From: a virus | Length of the DNA stretch: 37,487 bases | Direction: 5' to 3' (one strand) | IMG/VR virus record: IMGVR_UViG_3300006028_000021 | Span: 1 to 37,487 of that record | Shown here: positions 6,802 through 14,929 of the stretch, piece by piece | How positions within the stretch are numbered: the stretch's first letter is position 1 | How the letters are laid out: each line of letters starts with the position of its first letter | Notes under the pieces: model-generated | Database searches by the model: none | Seen by the model: only the letters and a program-made list of their open reading frames with translations | What the model was told of the DNA's origin: nothing | Translations under genes and position numbers: made by a program

Positions 6802-7032
6802 ATGGGCATCATGGAAAACGTTGCGGCTGACCAGGCCGCCGTGGCCGCGGCACAAGCTGCGCTCGACACCGCCAATGCACAACTTGCCAAGGACCAGGCC
6901 GCCCTGGACGCGGCGCAGCCCCACGTTTCTCTGTGGGAAGAAGTTGTCGCCGAGGCCGACAAGCTGGGCGCCGACGTTGCCGCACCGTTCGCCGCGCTTG
7001 CGGCGCGCGCCAAGACACTGCTGGGGCTGTGA
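6802..7032 (+). CDS. Alanine-rich coiled-coil protein (76 aa)
   Basis: Residues about 5-45 form an Ala/Gln/Asp heptad-like helix (VAADQAAVAAAQAALDTANA...), ending in an Ala-rich helix (FAALAARAKTLLGL). The ATG follows the previous stop by 2 nt (TGATCATGG), the same junction found before the next gene. Probably a small structural or assembly protein, with no family recognised. Confidence 0.65.
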   Translation: MGIMENVAADQAAVAAAQAALDTANAQLAKDQAALDAAQPHVSLWEEVVAEADKLGADVAAPFAALAARAKTLLGL

Positions 7033-7034
7033 TC

Positions 7035-7229
7035 ATGGCGATCAAAAACGACAAGATGCGCGGCCACGCCGGCAAGAACTGGTCAAAATCCGTGGACATG
7101 CGCTCAGGCGGCGTCTATGACAAAACGTCCAAGAAACCGGAACCGGACGACAAGCCGGCGAGAACCCCCAAGGAGCGCAACACCGGCACCACGGTTGCCA
7201 AGCGCCTGGCGGGTAGGGTCATAGGGTAA
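7035..7229 (+). CDS. Hypothetical 64-aa basic protein
   Basis: The product begins MAIKNDKMRGHAGKNWSKSV and is rich in Lys, Arg and Pro, with a basic C-terminus (VAKRLAGRVIG). The ATG is 2 nt after the previous stop in a TGATCATGG junction. No known domain. It may be disordered and nucleic-acid-associated. Confidence 0.65.
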   Translation: MAIKNDKMRGHAGKNWSKSVDMRSGGVYDKTSKKPEPDDKPARTPKERNTGTTVAKRLAGRVIG

Positions 7230-7233
7230 CGTC

Positions 7234-7467
7234 ATGGCCCACGGCAAGATAAAGCTATCCCCCGCGCAACGAGCTAAGGACGCAGCGGAAATTAAGGACA
7301 ATTTGCTGTTTCGCAAAGCGGAGCTGGCGGGACACGCAGTGCAGGGCAAAGTTCGCCAGCCGGGGGATAAGTCCCCACCTGACAAGCCCCGTACTACGTT
7401 GAAAAGCAAAGGTGGCGGAGGCGCTTCCGCCCGCATGCGAAAACGTCTTGAAGATGTGAAAATCTGA
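7234..7467 (+). CDS. Hypothetical 77-aa basic protein
   Basis: The product begins MAHGKIKLSPAQRAKDAAEI and contains a Lys/Gly-rich C-terminal half (LKSKGGGGASARMRKRLEDVKI). Its stop overlaps the portal start by one base (TGATG), which implies translational coupling to the portal gene. No domain recognised. Confidence 0.65.
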   Translation: MAHGKIKLSPAQRAKDAAEIKDNLLFRKAELAGHAVQGKVRQPGDKSPPDKPRTTLKSKGGGGASARMRKRLEDVKI

Positions 7468-9662
7468 TGCCGCGCGCCAAGAAACAGAAAGACACCGATG
7501 ATATCAAGGTCGGCAAGGTCGGCAAGGTCGGCAAGGTCGACTCCCGTGGGATCGACCCGGAGAAACTCGGCGAAGAGGTAGAGAACTGGGCGGATAAGCC
7601 CGACTCGGAAGCCTATCTCGACGCCGAGAAGCTTTACCCCAAGATCGCCAAATGCTACGAGAACAAGCAGGAGCAGATGGACCGTATTGAGGAGTACTGG
7701 AACATCTACCAGGCCACGCCTGACGAAAATCAGCAGTATTCCGGCAATTCCCTGTGCTACATCCCTGCGGTGCGTGACTGCATTAACGCCCGTATCAAGC
7801 GTACTCTGGCGCAACTTTTTCCCGCCAACTACAAGCACGTCGACGCCGTCGGTCCGACCGGCGAAACGCCATTCGCGCAGATGTCGCTCATGGAGCACTA
7901 CATCCGCAAATGTGGCTTGAAGGACATCGTGCGCGCGGATCTTCTCGCCGGTGACGTGACCGGGCAATGGAATTTGTACGTGGACTGGACGAAGTCGACC
8001 CGGCGCGTGACCGAGGTCATCAAGAAACCGCCGACGCTGGCAAACGCCGACGGCTCGATCACGGCCGAGGACACGACCGCCGAGGACGAATACGAAACCG
8101 AAAACCAGGAAGTCATCGACGAAGGTCCGGATATTGTGCCCTTCGCAACGGAAGACATGGCTTTCTATCCACCGACATGCAACAGCGTCGAGGAAGCAAC
8201 GGCCACCTGTATCCGCCTGCGCATGTCCAAGGAGAAGCTGGAACAGCTGGTCGATGAAGGCGTTTTCGTTGGCGTGACCGCCAAGGAGCTGATCGACAAA
8301 GTCGCCAAACCCTCGGGCGGGCGCGAGAAGTACGTGCCCCCCAAGAAGCGCACCGGCGACGCCGGCATCCGCACCGAAGGCACTTACAAGTACGCCCTGA
8401 TCTACGAGGTGCACACGAACCTGGACTTGGGCAAAGGCTACAAGGAGCCGGCCTACATCTACTACGCCGGGCAAGATGAAATTCTGGGTATTATCCGTAA
8501 CCCGTTCTGGGGCGGCTGGCGTCCGATCCTATCCGCGCCGAACGAGCGCATCCAGGGTTCGGCTTTTGGTGTCTCCAAGATTGAACCGGTCAAGTATCTG
8601 CAGTGGAACTTAAACGACTACTTCAACATGGGACAGGACTCGGCGCAGTACGCGCTGCTGCCTATCGTCATGACAGACCCGCTGGCGCAACCGAACTATC
8701 AAAGTATGGTCATGGGCTTGGCCGCCGTGTGGCTGGCAAACCCGCAAACCACGCAATTCGCCACATTTCCTCCTCTGTGGAAAGATTCGATCCAGCTGTG
8801 CGGCGCGATCAAGCAGCAGATCCAAGAGTCCATGGACGTGAACGAAGCCATGCTGGGCAAAGTCCCGCAAGGCCGCAAGAACCAGGCGCAACAGGCCGCC
8901 GCCTCTCAAACCCAGGAAACCAACATTGTCGACCACGCCAAGCGCTACGAGGAAGTGATCCTCAACCCGCTGCTAGAGCGCATGTTCGAGCTCGACCGCC
9001 AGTTCAGGACCAAGGACATCACGATCGCCAATATGGGCGAAGTCGGCACCGAGAAACGCTTGCAGGAAATCCCGCCACAGGCGTTTGGCGAACGTTACTT
9101 TTTCCGCTGGGCCGGCACTTCCTTCCAGATGGGCATGCAGCGCATTCAGCAGATGATTTCGTGGATGAACGTCATGCGCGGCATCCCCCCGCAGCAATTG
9201 AACGGTCGGCGGCTGGACATTACTCCGATCCTGGAGTACGGCACCGGGCAGATTTTCGGGGTGGAAGTCGCACCCAAGATCCTGATCGACGAGCGCAACC
9301 TGTTCCACGTTGAGCCGAGCGAAGAAAACTTGATGATGCACAACGGGCTGGCGGCGCAGATTCACGAAGCCGACGACGATGCGCGCCACATCCAGGAGCA
9401 CCAGCAAGGCGCGGTGCTGACGGGCGATCCTGTCGGCTTGTTCCGGGCGCACATCCAGGCGCATACCCAGGCCATGCAGATCAAGCAACAGAAAGCCATG
9501 GGCCAGCAGCAGGGCGGTCAGCCAGGTGTGCCAGGCGGTGCGGGGCCAGGTGTGGCGGGTACGCCGCGCCCCGGTGCGCAACCGGGGCAGCCACGGCCTC
9601 AGCAGCCGGCCGGCGCAATCCATCCCGATCAGATGGCTGATCCACAGGCGCAGCCGCGATGA
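7467..9662 (+). CDS. Portal (head-tail connector) protein
   Basis: A 731-aa protein at the unique capsid vertex through which DNA enters and leaves. The stretch from about 70 to 620 has podoviral portal character (YENKQEQMDRIEEYW, NEAMLGKVPQGR then a Gln/Ala-rich helix, FELDRQFR). The N-terminus carries a small KVG repeat (9-bp DNA repeat at 7506-7539). The last about 80 residues are Gln/Gly/Pro-rich and probably disordered. Its position between the terminase and the scaffold/capsid genes supports the call. Its stop overlaps the peptidase gene's ATG. Confidence 0.85.
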   Translation: MPRAKKQKDTDDIKVGKVGKVGKVDSRGIDPEKLGEEVENWADKPDSEAYLDAEKLYPKIAKCYENKQEQMDRIEEYWNIYQATPDENQQYSGNSLCYIPAVRDCINARIKRTLAQLFPANYKHVDAVGPTGETPFAQMSLMEHYIRKCGLKDIVRADLLAGDVTGQWNLYVDWTKSTRRVTEVIKKPPTLANADGSITAEDTTAEDEYETENQEVIDEGPDIVPFATEDMAFYPPTCNSVEEATATCIRLRMSKEKLEQLVDEGVFVGVTAKELIDKVAKPSGGREKYVPPKKRTGDAGIRTEGTYKYALIYEVHTNLDLGKGYKEPAYIYYAGQDEILGIIRNPFWGGWRPILSAPNERIQGSAFGVSKIEPVKYLQWNLNDYFNMGQDSAQYALLPIVMTDPLAQPNYQSMVMGLAAVWLANPQTTQFATFPPLWKDSIQLCGAIKQQIQESMDVNEAMLGKVPQGRKNQAQQAAASQTQETNIVDHAKRYEEVILNPLLERMFELDRQFRTKDITIANMGEVGTEKRLQEIPPQAFGERYFFRWAGTSFQMGMQRIQQMISWMNVMRGIPPQQLNGRRLDITPILEYGTGQIFGVEVAPKILIDERNLFHVEPSEENLMMHNGLAAQIHEADDDARHIQEHQQGAVLTGDPVGLFRAHIQAHTQAMQIKQQKAMGQQQGGQPGVPGGAGPGVAGTPRPGAQPGQPRPQQPAGAIHPDQMADPQAQPR
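7506..7539 (+). repeat. 9-bp tandem repeat AAGGTCGGC in the portal gene
   Basis: Three exact copies start at 7506, 7515 and 7524, plus a 7-nt partial copy. They encode KVGKVGKVGKV near the portal N-terminus, in frame, so copy-number change would only lengthen the protein. Confidence 0.85.
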
Positions 9663-10006
9663 GAAAATTCTACGCCTACACGACGCCCTGGGGCACGATC
9701 CGTACCGGGTCGCTGTTCAAGAAACTGACACCACGGGAGCAATTGGCGGTGTGGGCGCACGAGCGTGGGCACATCGTGCATAAGCATGCGTGGAAGCGTA
9801 TGCTGTGGGTATTTACCGGTTACGCCCTGTTTCACCGAGAAAAGTATTTCGCCATGTGTCGCGCACAGGAGTTCGAAGCCGATAGCTACGCCGTGAAAAC
9901 AGGGCATCTTGTCGGTATGATACTGGCGCTATCCCGAATCGCCTCTGTCAAAACGGATACCCATCCGAGCAGAGAAGAACGTTTGGCAAGGTTACGCAAT
10001 GAGTGA
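9659..10006 (+). CDS. M48-like zinc metallopeptidase
   Basis: A 115-aa protein with HERGH (His34, Glu35, His38), the HExxH zinc/catalytic motif, and downstream AQEFEADSYAV (E71-x3-D75), which matches the ExxxD third-ligand motif of M48 (HtpX/Ste24-type) peptidases. Unlike HtpX it has at most one short hydrophobic segment (residues about 48-57), so it is a minimal catalytic core. The start overlaps the portal stop (ATGA). A role in head maturation, ejection or envelope processing is possible, and its substrate cannot be read from sequence. Confidence 0.75.
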   Translation: MRKFYAYTTPWGTIRTGSLFKKLTPREQLAVWAHERGHIVHKHAWKRMLWVFTGYALFHREKYFAMCRAQEFEADSYAVKTGHLVGMILALSRIASVKTDTHPSREERLARLRNE

Positions 10007-11255
10007 TCTTTATCCCCTCACCGCTCCCCGGGTCGATGCACAAGGCGCGGATCTGACGCAGATCAGTGTCCAGTTGGCGTTCAATCAGCTGGCTGGCGCG
10101 GTGCGCATTTACCTGAACCAGATCGCCGCCGGAACGATTCCGTCAGGCCCGGCTGGCGGTGACCTCTCCGGAACATACCCGAACCCGACCGTCGCCGCAG
10201 TCCATGCGGTAGCCGGCACAATCGATGGCGTTGTCATCGGAGGGGTTGTTCCGGACCCGGGTACGTTCACCACCTTGGCGGCGTCCTCGCTCACCTTGAC
10301 CACGGCGCTTGCCATTGCACAAGGCGGCACAGGCGCGACCACAGCGGCCGGCGCCCGCACGAACATGGGCTTGGGCACAATAGCTACACAAAACGCGAAC
10401 GCGGTGGCGATCACCGGTGGCACGGTCGACGGCGCGGTGATCGGTGGCGTGACACCGGCGGCGGGTACGTTCACGGCTTTGAGCAGTACCAGCGGCGCGT
10501 TGAACGGGACGATAGGCGCCACAACACCGGCGGCTGGCGCGTTCACCACGGTCACGGCGACGACACCGGTAGGTGTTGCTAGCGGCGGCACTGGCCGTGC
10601 AACGTTGACAGCGCATGGCGTTCTGGTGGGCGAGGGCACCGCCGCGATCAACCAGACCGCAGTCGGTACTACCGGACAAATGCTACTTGGAGTTACCGGT
10701 GCGGATCCTACCTTCGGAAACAATCCAACGATCACAGGCGGTACGGTCGACGGCGCGGCTATCGGTGCAACAACGCCCAGTACAGGAAAATTCACAACTA
10801 TTCAGGCAAGCAGCACAATCACACCATCTTCTACCGCGGGTATCGTGGGGACCACGACCAACGATAACGCGAACGCGGGTAGTGTCGGGGAATTTGCCAG
10901 TAGTACAACACTTACGACAGCAGTTACTACCAACGTACCTGTGAACGCTGCAAGTGTTTCGCTGACCGCTGGTGACTGGGAAGTGTACGGTGTTCTTCGT
11001 ACAAATCCCGCTGGCACAACGTTAGTGACAGGAATAGCGGAAGGCATCTCGACTACGTCAGCGACACTAGGAGCTTTCGGCACCTTTACCCAGTACAATT
11101 TTACAGCGCCAGCAGGAACAGGAAATGTTGTATCTGGACCGCCAATGCGAATAAGTATTGCAGGTACGACAACCGTATTCCTCGTTGCCCAAATCAGCTT
11201 CAGCGTAAGTACATGCACCGTTGACGGTTTTATCCGTGCACGACGTGTGCGTTGA
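9999..11255 (+). CDS. Fibre protein with repeated GGTVDGxxIG units (head or tail fibre)
   Basis: A 418-aa protein. After a short N-terminal anchor it has repeated segments such as GGTVDGAVIGGVTPAAGTFT and GGTVDGAAIGATTPSTGKFT, typical of trimeric phage fibre shafts. A compact beta-rich C-terminal domain of about 140 residues (AGDWEVYGVLRTNPAG, TVFLVAQISFSV) probably mediates binding. Pro and Gly are frequent and Cys is nearly absent. Its place between portal/peptidase and scaffold/capsid is unusual for a tail fibre and suggests a head or neck fibre. The start overlaps the peptidase stop. Confidence 0.7.
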   Translation: MSDLYPLTAPRVDAQGADLTQISVQLAFNQLAGAVRIYLNQIAAGTIPSGPAGGDLSGTYPNPTVAAVHAVAGTIDGVVIGGVVPDPGTFTTLAASSLTLTTALAIAQGGTGATTAAGARTNMGLGTIATQNANAVAITGGTVDGAVIGGVTPAAGTFTALSSTSGALNGTIGATTPAAGAFTTVTATTPVGVASGGTGRATLTAHGVLVGEGTAAINQTAVGTTGQMLLGVTGADPTFGNNPTITGGTVDGAAIGATTPSTGKFTTIQASSTITPSSTAGIVGTTTNDNANAGSVGEFASSTTLTTAVTTNVPVNAASVSLTAGDWEVYGVLRTNPAGTTLVTGIAEGISTTSATLGAFGTFTQYNFTAPAGTGNVVSGPPMRISIAGTTTVFLVAQISFSVSTCTVDGFIRARRVR

Positions 11256-11280
11256 CTTTTATAACCAAAAGTAGTAAAAC
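11252..11280 (+). promoter_or_regulatory. Possible internal promoter before the 173-aa virion gene
   Basis: TTGACT (11252-11257), 17 bp, TAAAAC (11275-11280), in a short AT-rich gap of 52 nt between genes. The -10 box is poor. It is followed by AGGAG upstream of the ATG at 11308. Offered as a candidate only. Confidence 0.3.
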
Positions 11281-11307
11281 CCTCATTAAATCTTATAGGA
11301 GCGCATC

Positions 11308-11829
11308 ATGTTGAAAACCTATCTCGCCGCGCTGATCGGCTCGATCTTTCCGGCGATCATCGGCCCGGGCAATAACCCGAATGTGGCTTTGAATGGTGCG
11401 CTGCCGGATATCACGTCGCTCAATGCTTCCATTCTGAACATCAACCCGTTCCAGGAAACCAACGTCAACACCGCCGCGAATACGACAGGCTTTACCGCCT
11501 TAGGCCCCCAGGTTTCAGGGGCGGCGCAAAACTTCCTCATTCTGTCGGGTACGCTCGGCGCCGGCGCGGCGCTGACATTGCCCACGGTCGCCGCGCTCTT
11601 AGCCAGCCTGCCGGCCAACGTCCAGGCGGCGCCTATCGGAACCAGTTGGCAGTTGCGCGTCGTTGTGCTCAATGCCGCCGCCTTTGCGTGGACGGTTACC
11701 ACGAACACGGGCTGGACACTGGTCGGTGCACAAACACTGGCCGCGAACACCTGGCGTGACTTCGTTATTCAGATCACTTCTGCAACGACAGCCACAATCA
11801 CCTCTGTCGGCCTGGGTACCACACCATGA
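11308..11829 (+). CDS. Hypothetical virion protein (173 aa; decoration or fibre-associated)
   Basis: Residues 1-20 (MLKTYLAALIGSIFPAIIGP) are hydrophobic. The rest is Ala/Thr-rich and beta-prone, with a segment (SWQLRVVVLNAAAFAWTVTT then GWTLVGAQTLAANTWRDFVI) resembling small phage surface or fibre-tip domains. It lies between the fibre and the scaffold. Its stop overlaps the scaffold start. A decoration role is inference. Confidence 0.55.
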   Translation: MLKTYLAALIGSIFPAIIGPGNNPNVALNGALPDITSLNASILNINPFQETNVNTAANTTGFTALGPQVSGAAQNFLILSGTLGAGAALTLPTVAALLASLPANVQAAPIGTSWQLRVVVLNAAAFAWTVTTNTGWTLVGAQTLAANTWRDFVIQITSATTATITSVGLGTTP

Positions 11830-12590
11830 GCGCACTACTTCGCAAACTGCTGGCAAGTCTGTTCCTCGGTATCGATGACGACGATTTGCCAGGACCACCA
11901 GGTGACGAGGACGACGATACGCCACCAGGTGACGAGGACGACGATACGCCACCAAGTGACGAGGACGACGATACGCCACCAGGTGACGAGGACGACGATA
12001 CGCCACCAGCGCGCCAAACCCGGCGCGTATCGCGGGACGATTCCAGTTCACGCGCGGTAGAGGCAGCGCTTGAACGCGCGCGTCGGCTTGAAGAAGACGT
12101 TGAAACGCTGAAACGCAGTTCTGCAACGCCTTCCGAAGATCAGCGCCTGCGCGCCGACGAAGACCGTCAGTTGCAGGACCCGCAGACCGATCCTATGGTC
12201 AAGTGGCAGATCAATGCCAATCGTACCCTGCGCGAAACGCAGCAAAACGCCAATCGCGCACTGGCTGAGGCCCGGGACATGCAGGATCGGGCAGCGTTCA
12301 TGTCCAAGGCTGCCGCCGACCCGCGCCGCGCCAAGTACGAGGAACGCATCGAGAAAGAATTGAAAACACTGCGCAACAAGGGCCAGAACGTTGACCGCGA
12401 AACACTGTATTTCTACCAGCTCGGCAAGGACATCGCCGAAGGCAAATTGAAGCCGGCACCGAAGAAAGCGTCCAACGCTGCAAACGTACCGCGTGGTAGA
12501 ACGCCGGCGGCGCGCAGTGACGTACGATCACGAGGAACAAGCAGAAGTTCGTCAGGCGCGCGTGAACGCCTGGCAGACAAACCCATTTAA
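11826..12590 (+). CDS. Putative capsid scaffolding protein with acidic tandem repeats
   Basis: A 254-aa protein immediately upstream of the major capsid gene, the usual scaffold position. Residues about 17-60 hold four copies of the acidic unit GDEDDDTPP (one reads SDEDDDTPP), then a basic/charged helical region (EAALERARRLEEDVETLKRS; RTLRETQQNANRALAEARDM) and a Lys/Arg-rich C-terminus that could bind the capsid shell. The composition is typical of scaffolds, but the repeat is unusual. Confidence 0.65.
   Translation: MSALLRKLLASLFLGIDDDDLPGPPGDEDDDTPPGDEDDDTPPSDEDDDTPPGDEDDDTPPARQTRRVSRDDSSSRAVEAALERARRLEEDVETLKRSSATPSEDQRLRADEDRQLQDPQTDPMVKWQINANRTLRETQQNANRALAEARDMQDRAAFMSKAAADPRRAKYEERIEKELKTLRNKGQNVDRETLYFYQLGKDIAEGKLKPAPKKASNAANVPRGRTPAARSDVRSRGTSRSSSGARERLADKPI
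11895..12002 (+). repeat. 27-bp tandem repeat, four copies, in the scaffold gene
   Basis: Units start at 11895, 11922, 11949 and 11976. They are almost identical and in frame (9 codons). The third unit changes G to A, giving Ser for Gly. High identity suggests recent expansion. Confidence 0.9.
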
Positions 12591-12610
12591 CCACCACCCC
12601 AAGGATGACC

Positions 12611-14029
12611 ATGAACACCTTTTACCTTGCCATCCTTGCGATGGCGCACAGCTTGTTCCCAGGCGTGACCAATCAGTCGACCAGCTTTACGGCCGACGTT
12701 GAAGCGTACATTCAGGAAGAAGTCGAGCCGCTGGCGCGCCGTCAGCTGGTGGCGTATCAGTTCGGCAAGCCTCTGCACTTGGACACAAACCGGGGCACGA
12801 CTTATACCGCCTCGCGTTACACTCGCCTGCCACTGCCTTTTGCGCCTTTGCAGGAAGGTGTTGCGCCTCCAGGCGAAGCGATGACGCTGCAGCAAGTCAC
12901 CGCAACCGCGCAGCAATGGGGCGACCGTGTCATCATCACCGACGTGGCGAATCTGACCATCAAGCATCCACTGTTCCAACAAGCATGTGAATTGGTGGCG
13001 CTGCAGATGCCGGAAACGCTGGAGCGCAATACACTCAACACCCTCATGTCGGCGACTCAGGTGAACTTTGCCAACGGCAAGACCAGCCGTGCAAATTTGC
13101 TGGCAACCGACGTCATGACCCCCCACGAAAACAATCGTATCGTCGGCTCCATGCTGACCTACGGTGTGCCACGTTTCATGGGTGACGAGCGGGAAGACAT
13201 GATGATCGAGGCAGGTTCTTACCGCGATCCGTCGAAGTCCCCCGCTGTCATGCAGCACTACGTCGCGCTGATTCACCCATTGTCGGCGCAGGACATGCGC
13301 GAGAATACCGTGGTGGTCAACGCCTGGTCGTACAGCGACGTGAACCGTTTGTACAACAACGAACTCGGCCCGTTTGGCGGTTCGCGTTACGTTGAAACCA
13401 ACTTTATGCCGTACTTTGTCGGCAACGCCGCTATTCAGGGCACTGCGTCGGCCGCTGGCGGTCAGTTGGCGACCAACGCCGGCTACCAGATCATCGTCAC
13501 CGCATCGCCGTCGCAGACTAGCGTCGAACAGCAAATCTATCAGGTGTCGAACGCGATCAGCGTCACCGGCCCGACAGGTTCGATCTCGGTCACCCTGCCA
13601 CAGCTGGTAGGCTACACATTCAGTGTGTACATCGGCACCTCGGCAAACCCCGCGAACTTGGGGCTGTCCGCCTCTGGTCCAACAGTCGGTGCACTGGCGG
13701 GCCAGGCTACTCAGCTGGCGCCAAACCAAACGGTGGTGATCACCGGCATCGGCGCAGCGCAAGTGCCGCCAGCTGCGCCAGCAACCGGTGTGACCGTGTT
13801 CCCAACGATCTTCATCGGGAACCACAGCTACGGCCAGGTGCTTCTGGAAAATCCAGAGTTCCACTACCTGACCGGCGCCGACAAGTCCGATCCGTTGAAC
13901 CAAACTCGCGTCGTGTCGTGGAAGGTGTTCTACGGCTCGATCATTCTGAACCAGGCATTCCTGGCAAGGGTTGAGGCAGGTTCCGGCTTCTCGGCCGGCT
14001 ACACTGCGGGCACCGTAACTACACCGTAA
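12611..14029 (+). CDS. Major capsid protein, N4-gp56 family
   Basis: A 472-aa shell protein. The N-terminal half (VEPLARRQLVAYQFGKPLHL, GDRVIITDVANLTIKHPLFQ) and the C-terminus (YGQVLLEN, DPLNQTRVVSWKVFYGSIIL then NQAFLARVEAGS) match the N4-gp56-type HK97-fold capsids. An Ig-like insertion appears at about 270-385 (TGPTGSISVTLPQLVGYTFS). The start at 12611 has AAGGA 5 nt upstream, while the ATG at 12605 overlaps that site. It is followed by a strong terminator. Confidence 0.85.
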   Translation: MNTFYLAILAMAHSLFPGVTNQSTSFTADVEAYIQEEVEPLARRQLVAYQFGKPLHLDTNRGTTYTASRYTRLPLPFAPLQEGVAPPGEAMTLQQVTATAQQWGDRVIITDVANLTIKHPLFQQACELVALQMPETLERNTLNTLMSATQVNFANGKTSRANLLATDVMTPHENNRIVGSMLTYGVPRFMGDEREDMMIEAGSYRDPSKSPAVMQHYVALIHPLSAQDMRENTVVVNAWSYSDVNRLYNNELGPFGGSRYVETNFMPYFVGNAAIQGTASAAGGQLATNAGYQIIVTASPSQTSVEQQIYQVSNAISVTGPTGSISVTLPQLVGYTFSVYIGTSANPANLGLSASGPTVGALAGQATQLAPNQTVVITGIGAAQVPPAAPATGVTVFPTIFIGNHSYGQVLLENPEFHYLTGADKSDPLNQTRVVSWKVFYGSIILNQAFLARVEAGSGFSAGYTAGTVTTP

Positions 14030-14035
14030 CGCCAA

Positions 14036-14059
14036 CGGGGGCTTCGGCCCCCGCTTTTT
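14036..14059 (+). terminator. Rho-independent terminator after the capsid gene
   Basis: The 7-bp stem CGGGGGC/GCCCCCG closes a UUCG tetraloop, followed by CTTTTT. It begins 7 nt after the capsid stop, so it could give partial termination and keep capsid transcripts more abundant than downstream tail transcripts. Confidence 0.9.
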
Positions 14060-14078
14060 AAACTCGTTGGAGACAGCA

Positions 14079-14534
14079 ATGGCAACTCGCCTACCCGGTA
14101 GTGACAAACCCGAAAAAGAAGAACAGTCCGACGATTCGTTGAAACAGCGTATCGCGGAACTGGAAGCAGAACTGGCCGCATCTAAGACATCCGAGCAGAA
14201 AGCTATCGAGCTGGCTGCGCATAACGCCGCCGCCGCACAAAGCGTTTTGTTGTTCAACTCCACGACCACTGAAATCCATATGGGCAAGACGGAAGACGGC
14301 AAGGACCTGTGGAAATACAAAATCGACCTGCCGCCATCCGGCGGAACCGACATCAAGGTGAACATGGTCCCTTACTACCATGGCGAAACCTACACGTTTG
14401 AAACCGACCTGCTGCGCACGATCAAAGAAATTGTGCAGCGTTCCTGGGGGCACGAAGCCAGTATCCAGGGCAGCAACGAGAACTTTTACCGTAAAGAAAT
14501 GAACCGGACAATCAGCGGACGAGGCGGCCGATAA
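14079..14534 (+). CDS. Hypothetical virion-region protein (151 aa)
   Basis: The ATG at 14079 follows GGAGA. Residues about 20-45 form a coiled coil (DSLKQRIAELEAELAASKTS). The rest is a small mixed alpha/beta domain (TEIHMGKTEDGKDLWKYKID) ending in basic GRGGR. It may be an accessory capsid or neck protein. Its stop overlaps the next start (TAATG). Confidence 0.65.
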   Translation: MATRLPGSDKPEKEEQSDDSLKQRIAELEAELAASKTSEQKAIELAAHNAAAAQSVLLFNSTTTEIHMGKTEDGKDLWKYKIDLPPSGGTDIKVNMVPYYHGETYTFETDLLRTIKEIVQRSWGHEASIQGSNENFYRKEMNRTISGRGGR

Positions 14535-14929
14535 TGAGCGAACAAAATCAAGTCGGATCTGCAGCGATCCTAGGCAATTTCGAAATCACCCTGCCGGCGC
14601 CTAACGGTGCGTCGATGCGCATCACCAGCTATCTGTACGAGGGCGAGTCCCAAGAGTCGCTGGACCAGCGCATGGACACCTGCCGCGAGTCGTTGTTGCG
14701 TCAACAGCAGTTTCTGGAAAAACCGATTCTGGAAGAAAAGATCAAGATGCTGCGCGATCAGGAAAAACATGTCGAGCAAGCCTACGCCGATCTTCTGGAG
14801 AAAAACAAGAAACGCACCCTGCCGAGCGCCGAGGAACAACACCTGCGCAACTATCCTGCGCAGTTGAAACAAATTCGCCAGGAAATCGTCAAAGGCGAGA
14901 TCAAGCTTGAACAGATCGCGGCGGCGTAA
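14534..14929 (+). CDS. Hypothetical coiled-coil protein (131 aa)
   Basis: A short beta-prone N-terminus (FEITLPAPNGASMRI) is followed by a long charged helix (residues about 35-131: ESLDQRMDTCRESLLRQQQF...LEEKIKMLRDQEKHVEQAYA). The domain is not recognised. It lies between capsid and tail-adaptor genes, and its stop abuts the next ATG. Confidence 0.65.
   Translation: MSEQNQVGSAAILGNFEITLPAPNGASMRITSYLYEGESQESLDQRMDTCRESLLRQQQFLEKPILEEKIKMLRDQEKHVEQAYADLLEKNKKRTLPSAEEQHLRNYPAQLKQIRQEIVKGEIKLEQIAAA

Noticed and set aside
7104-8474. 456-aa leftward open frame over the portal gene
   Set aside because: A shadow of the portal and the upstream small genes, with no ribosome site or recognisable domain.
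12587-14365. 592-aa leftward open frame over the capsid gene
   Set aside because: It mirrors the capsid gene on the other strand, lacks a plausible ribosome site and has low-quality composition. GC-rich genes commonly produce such shadows.
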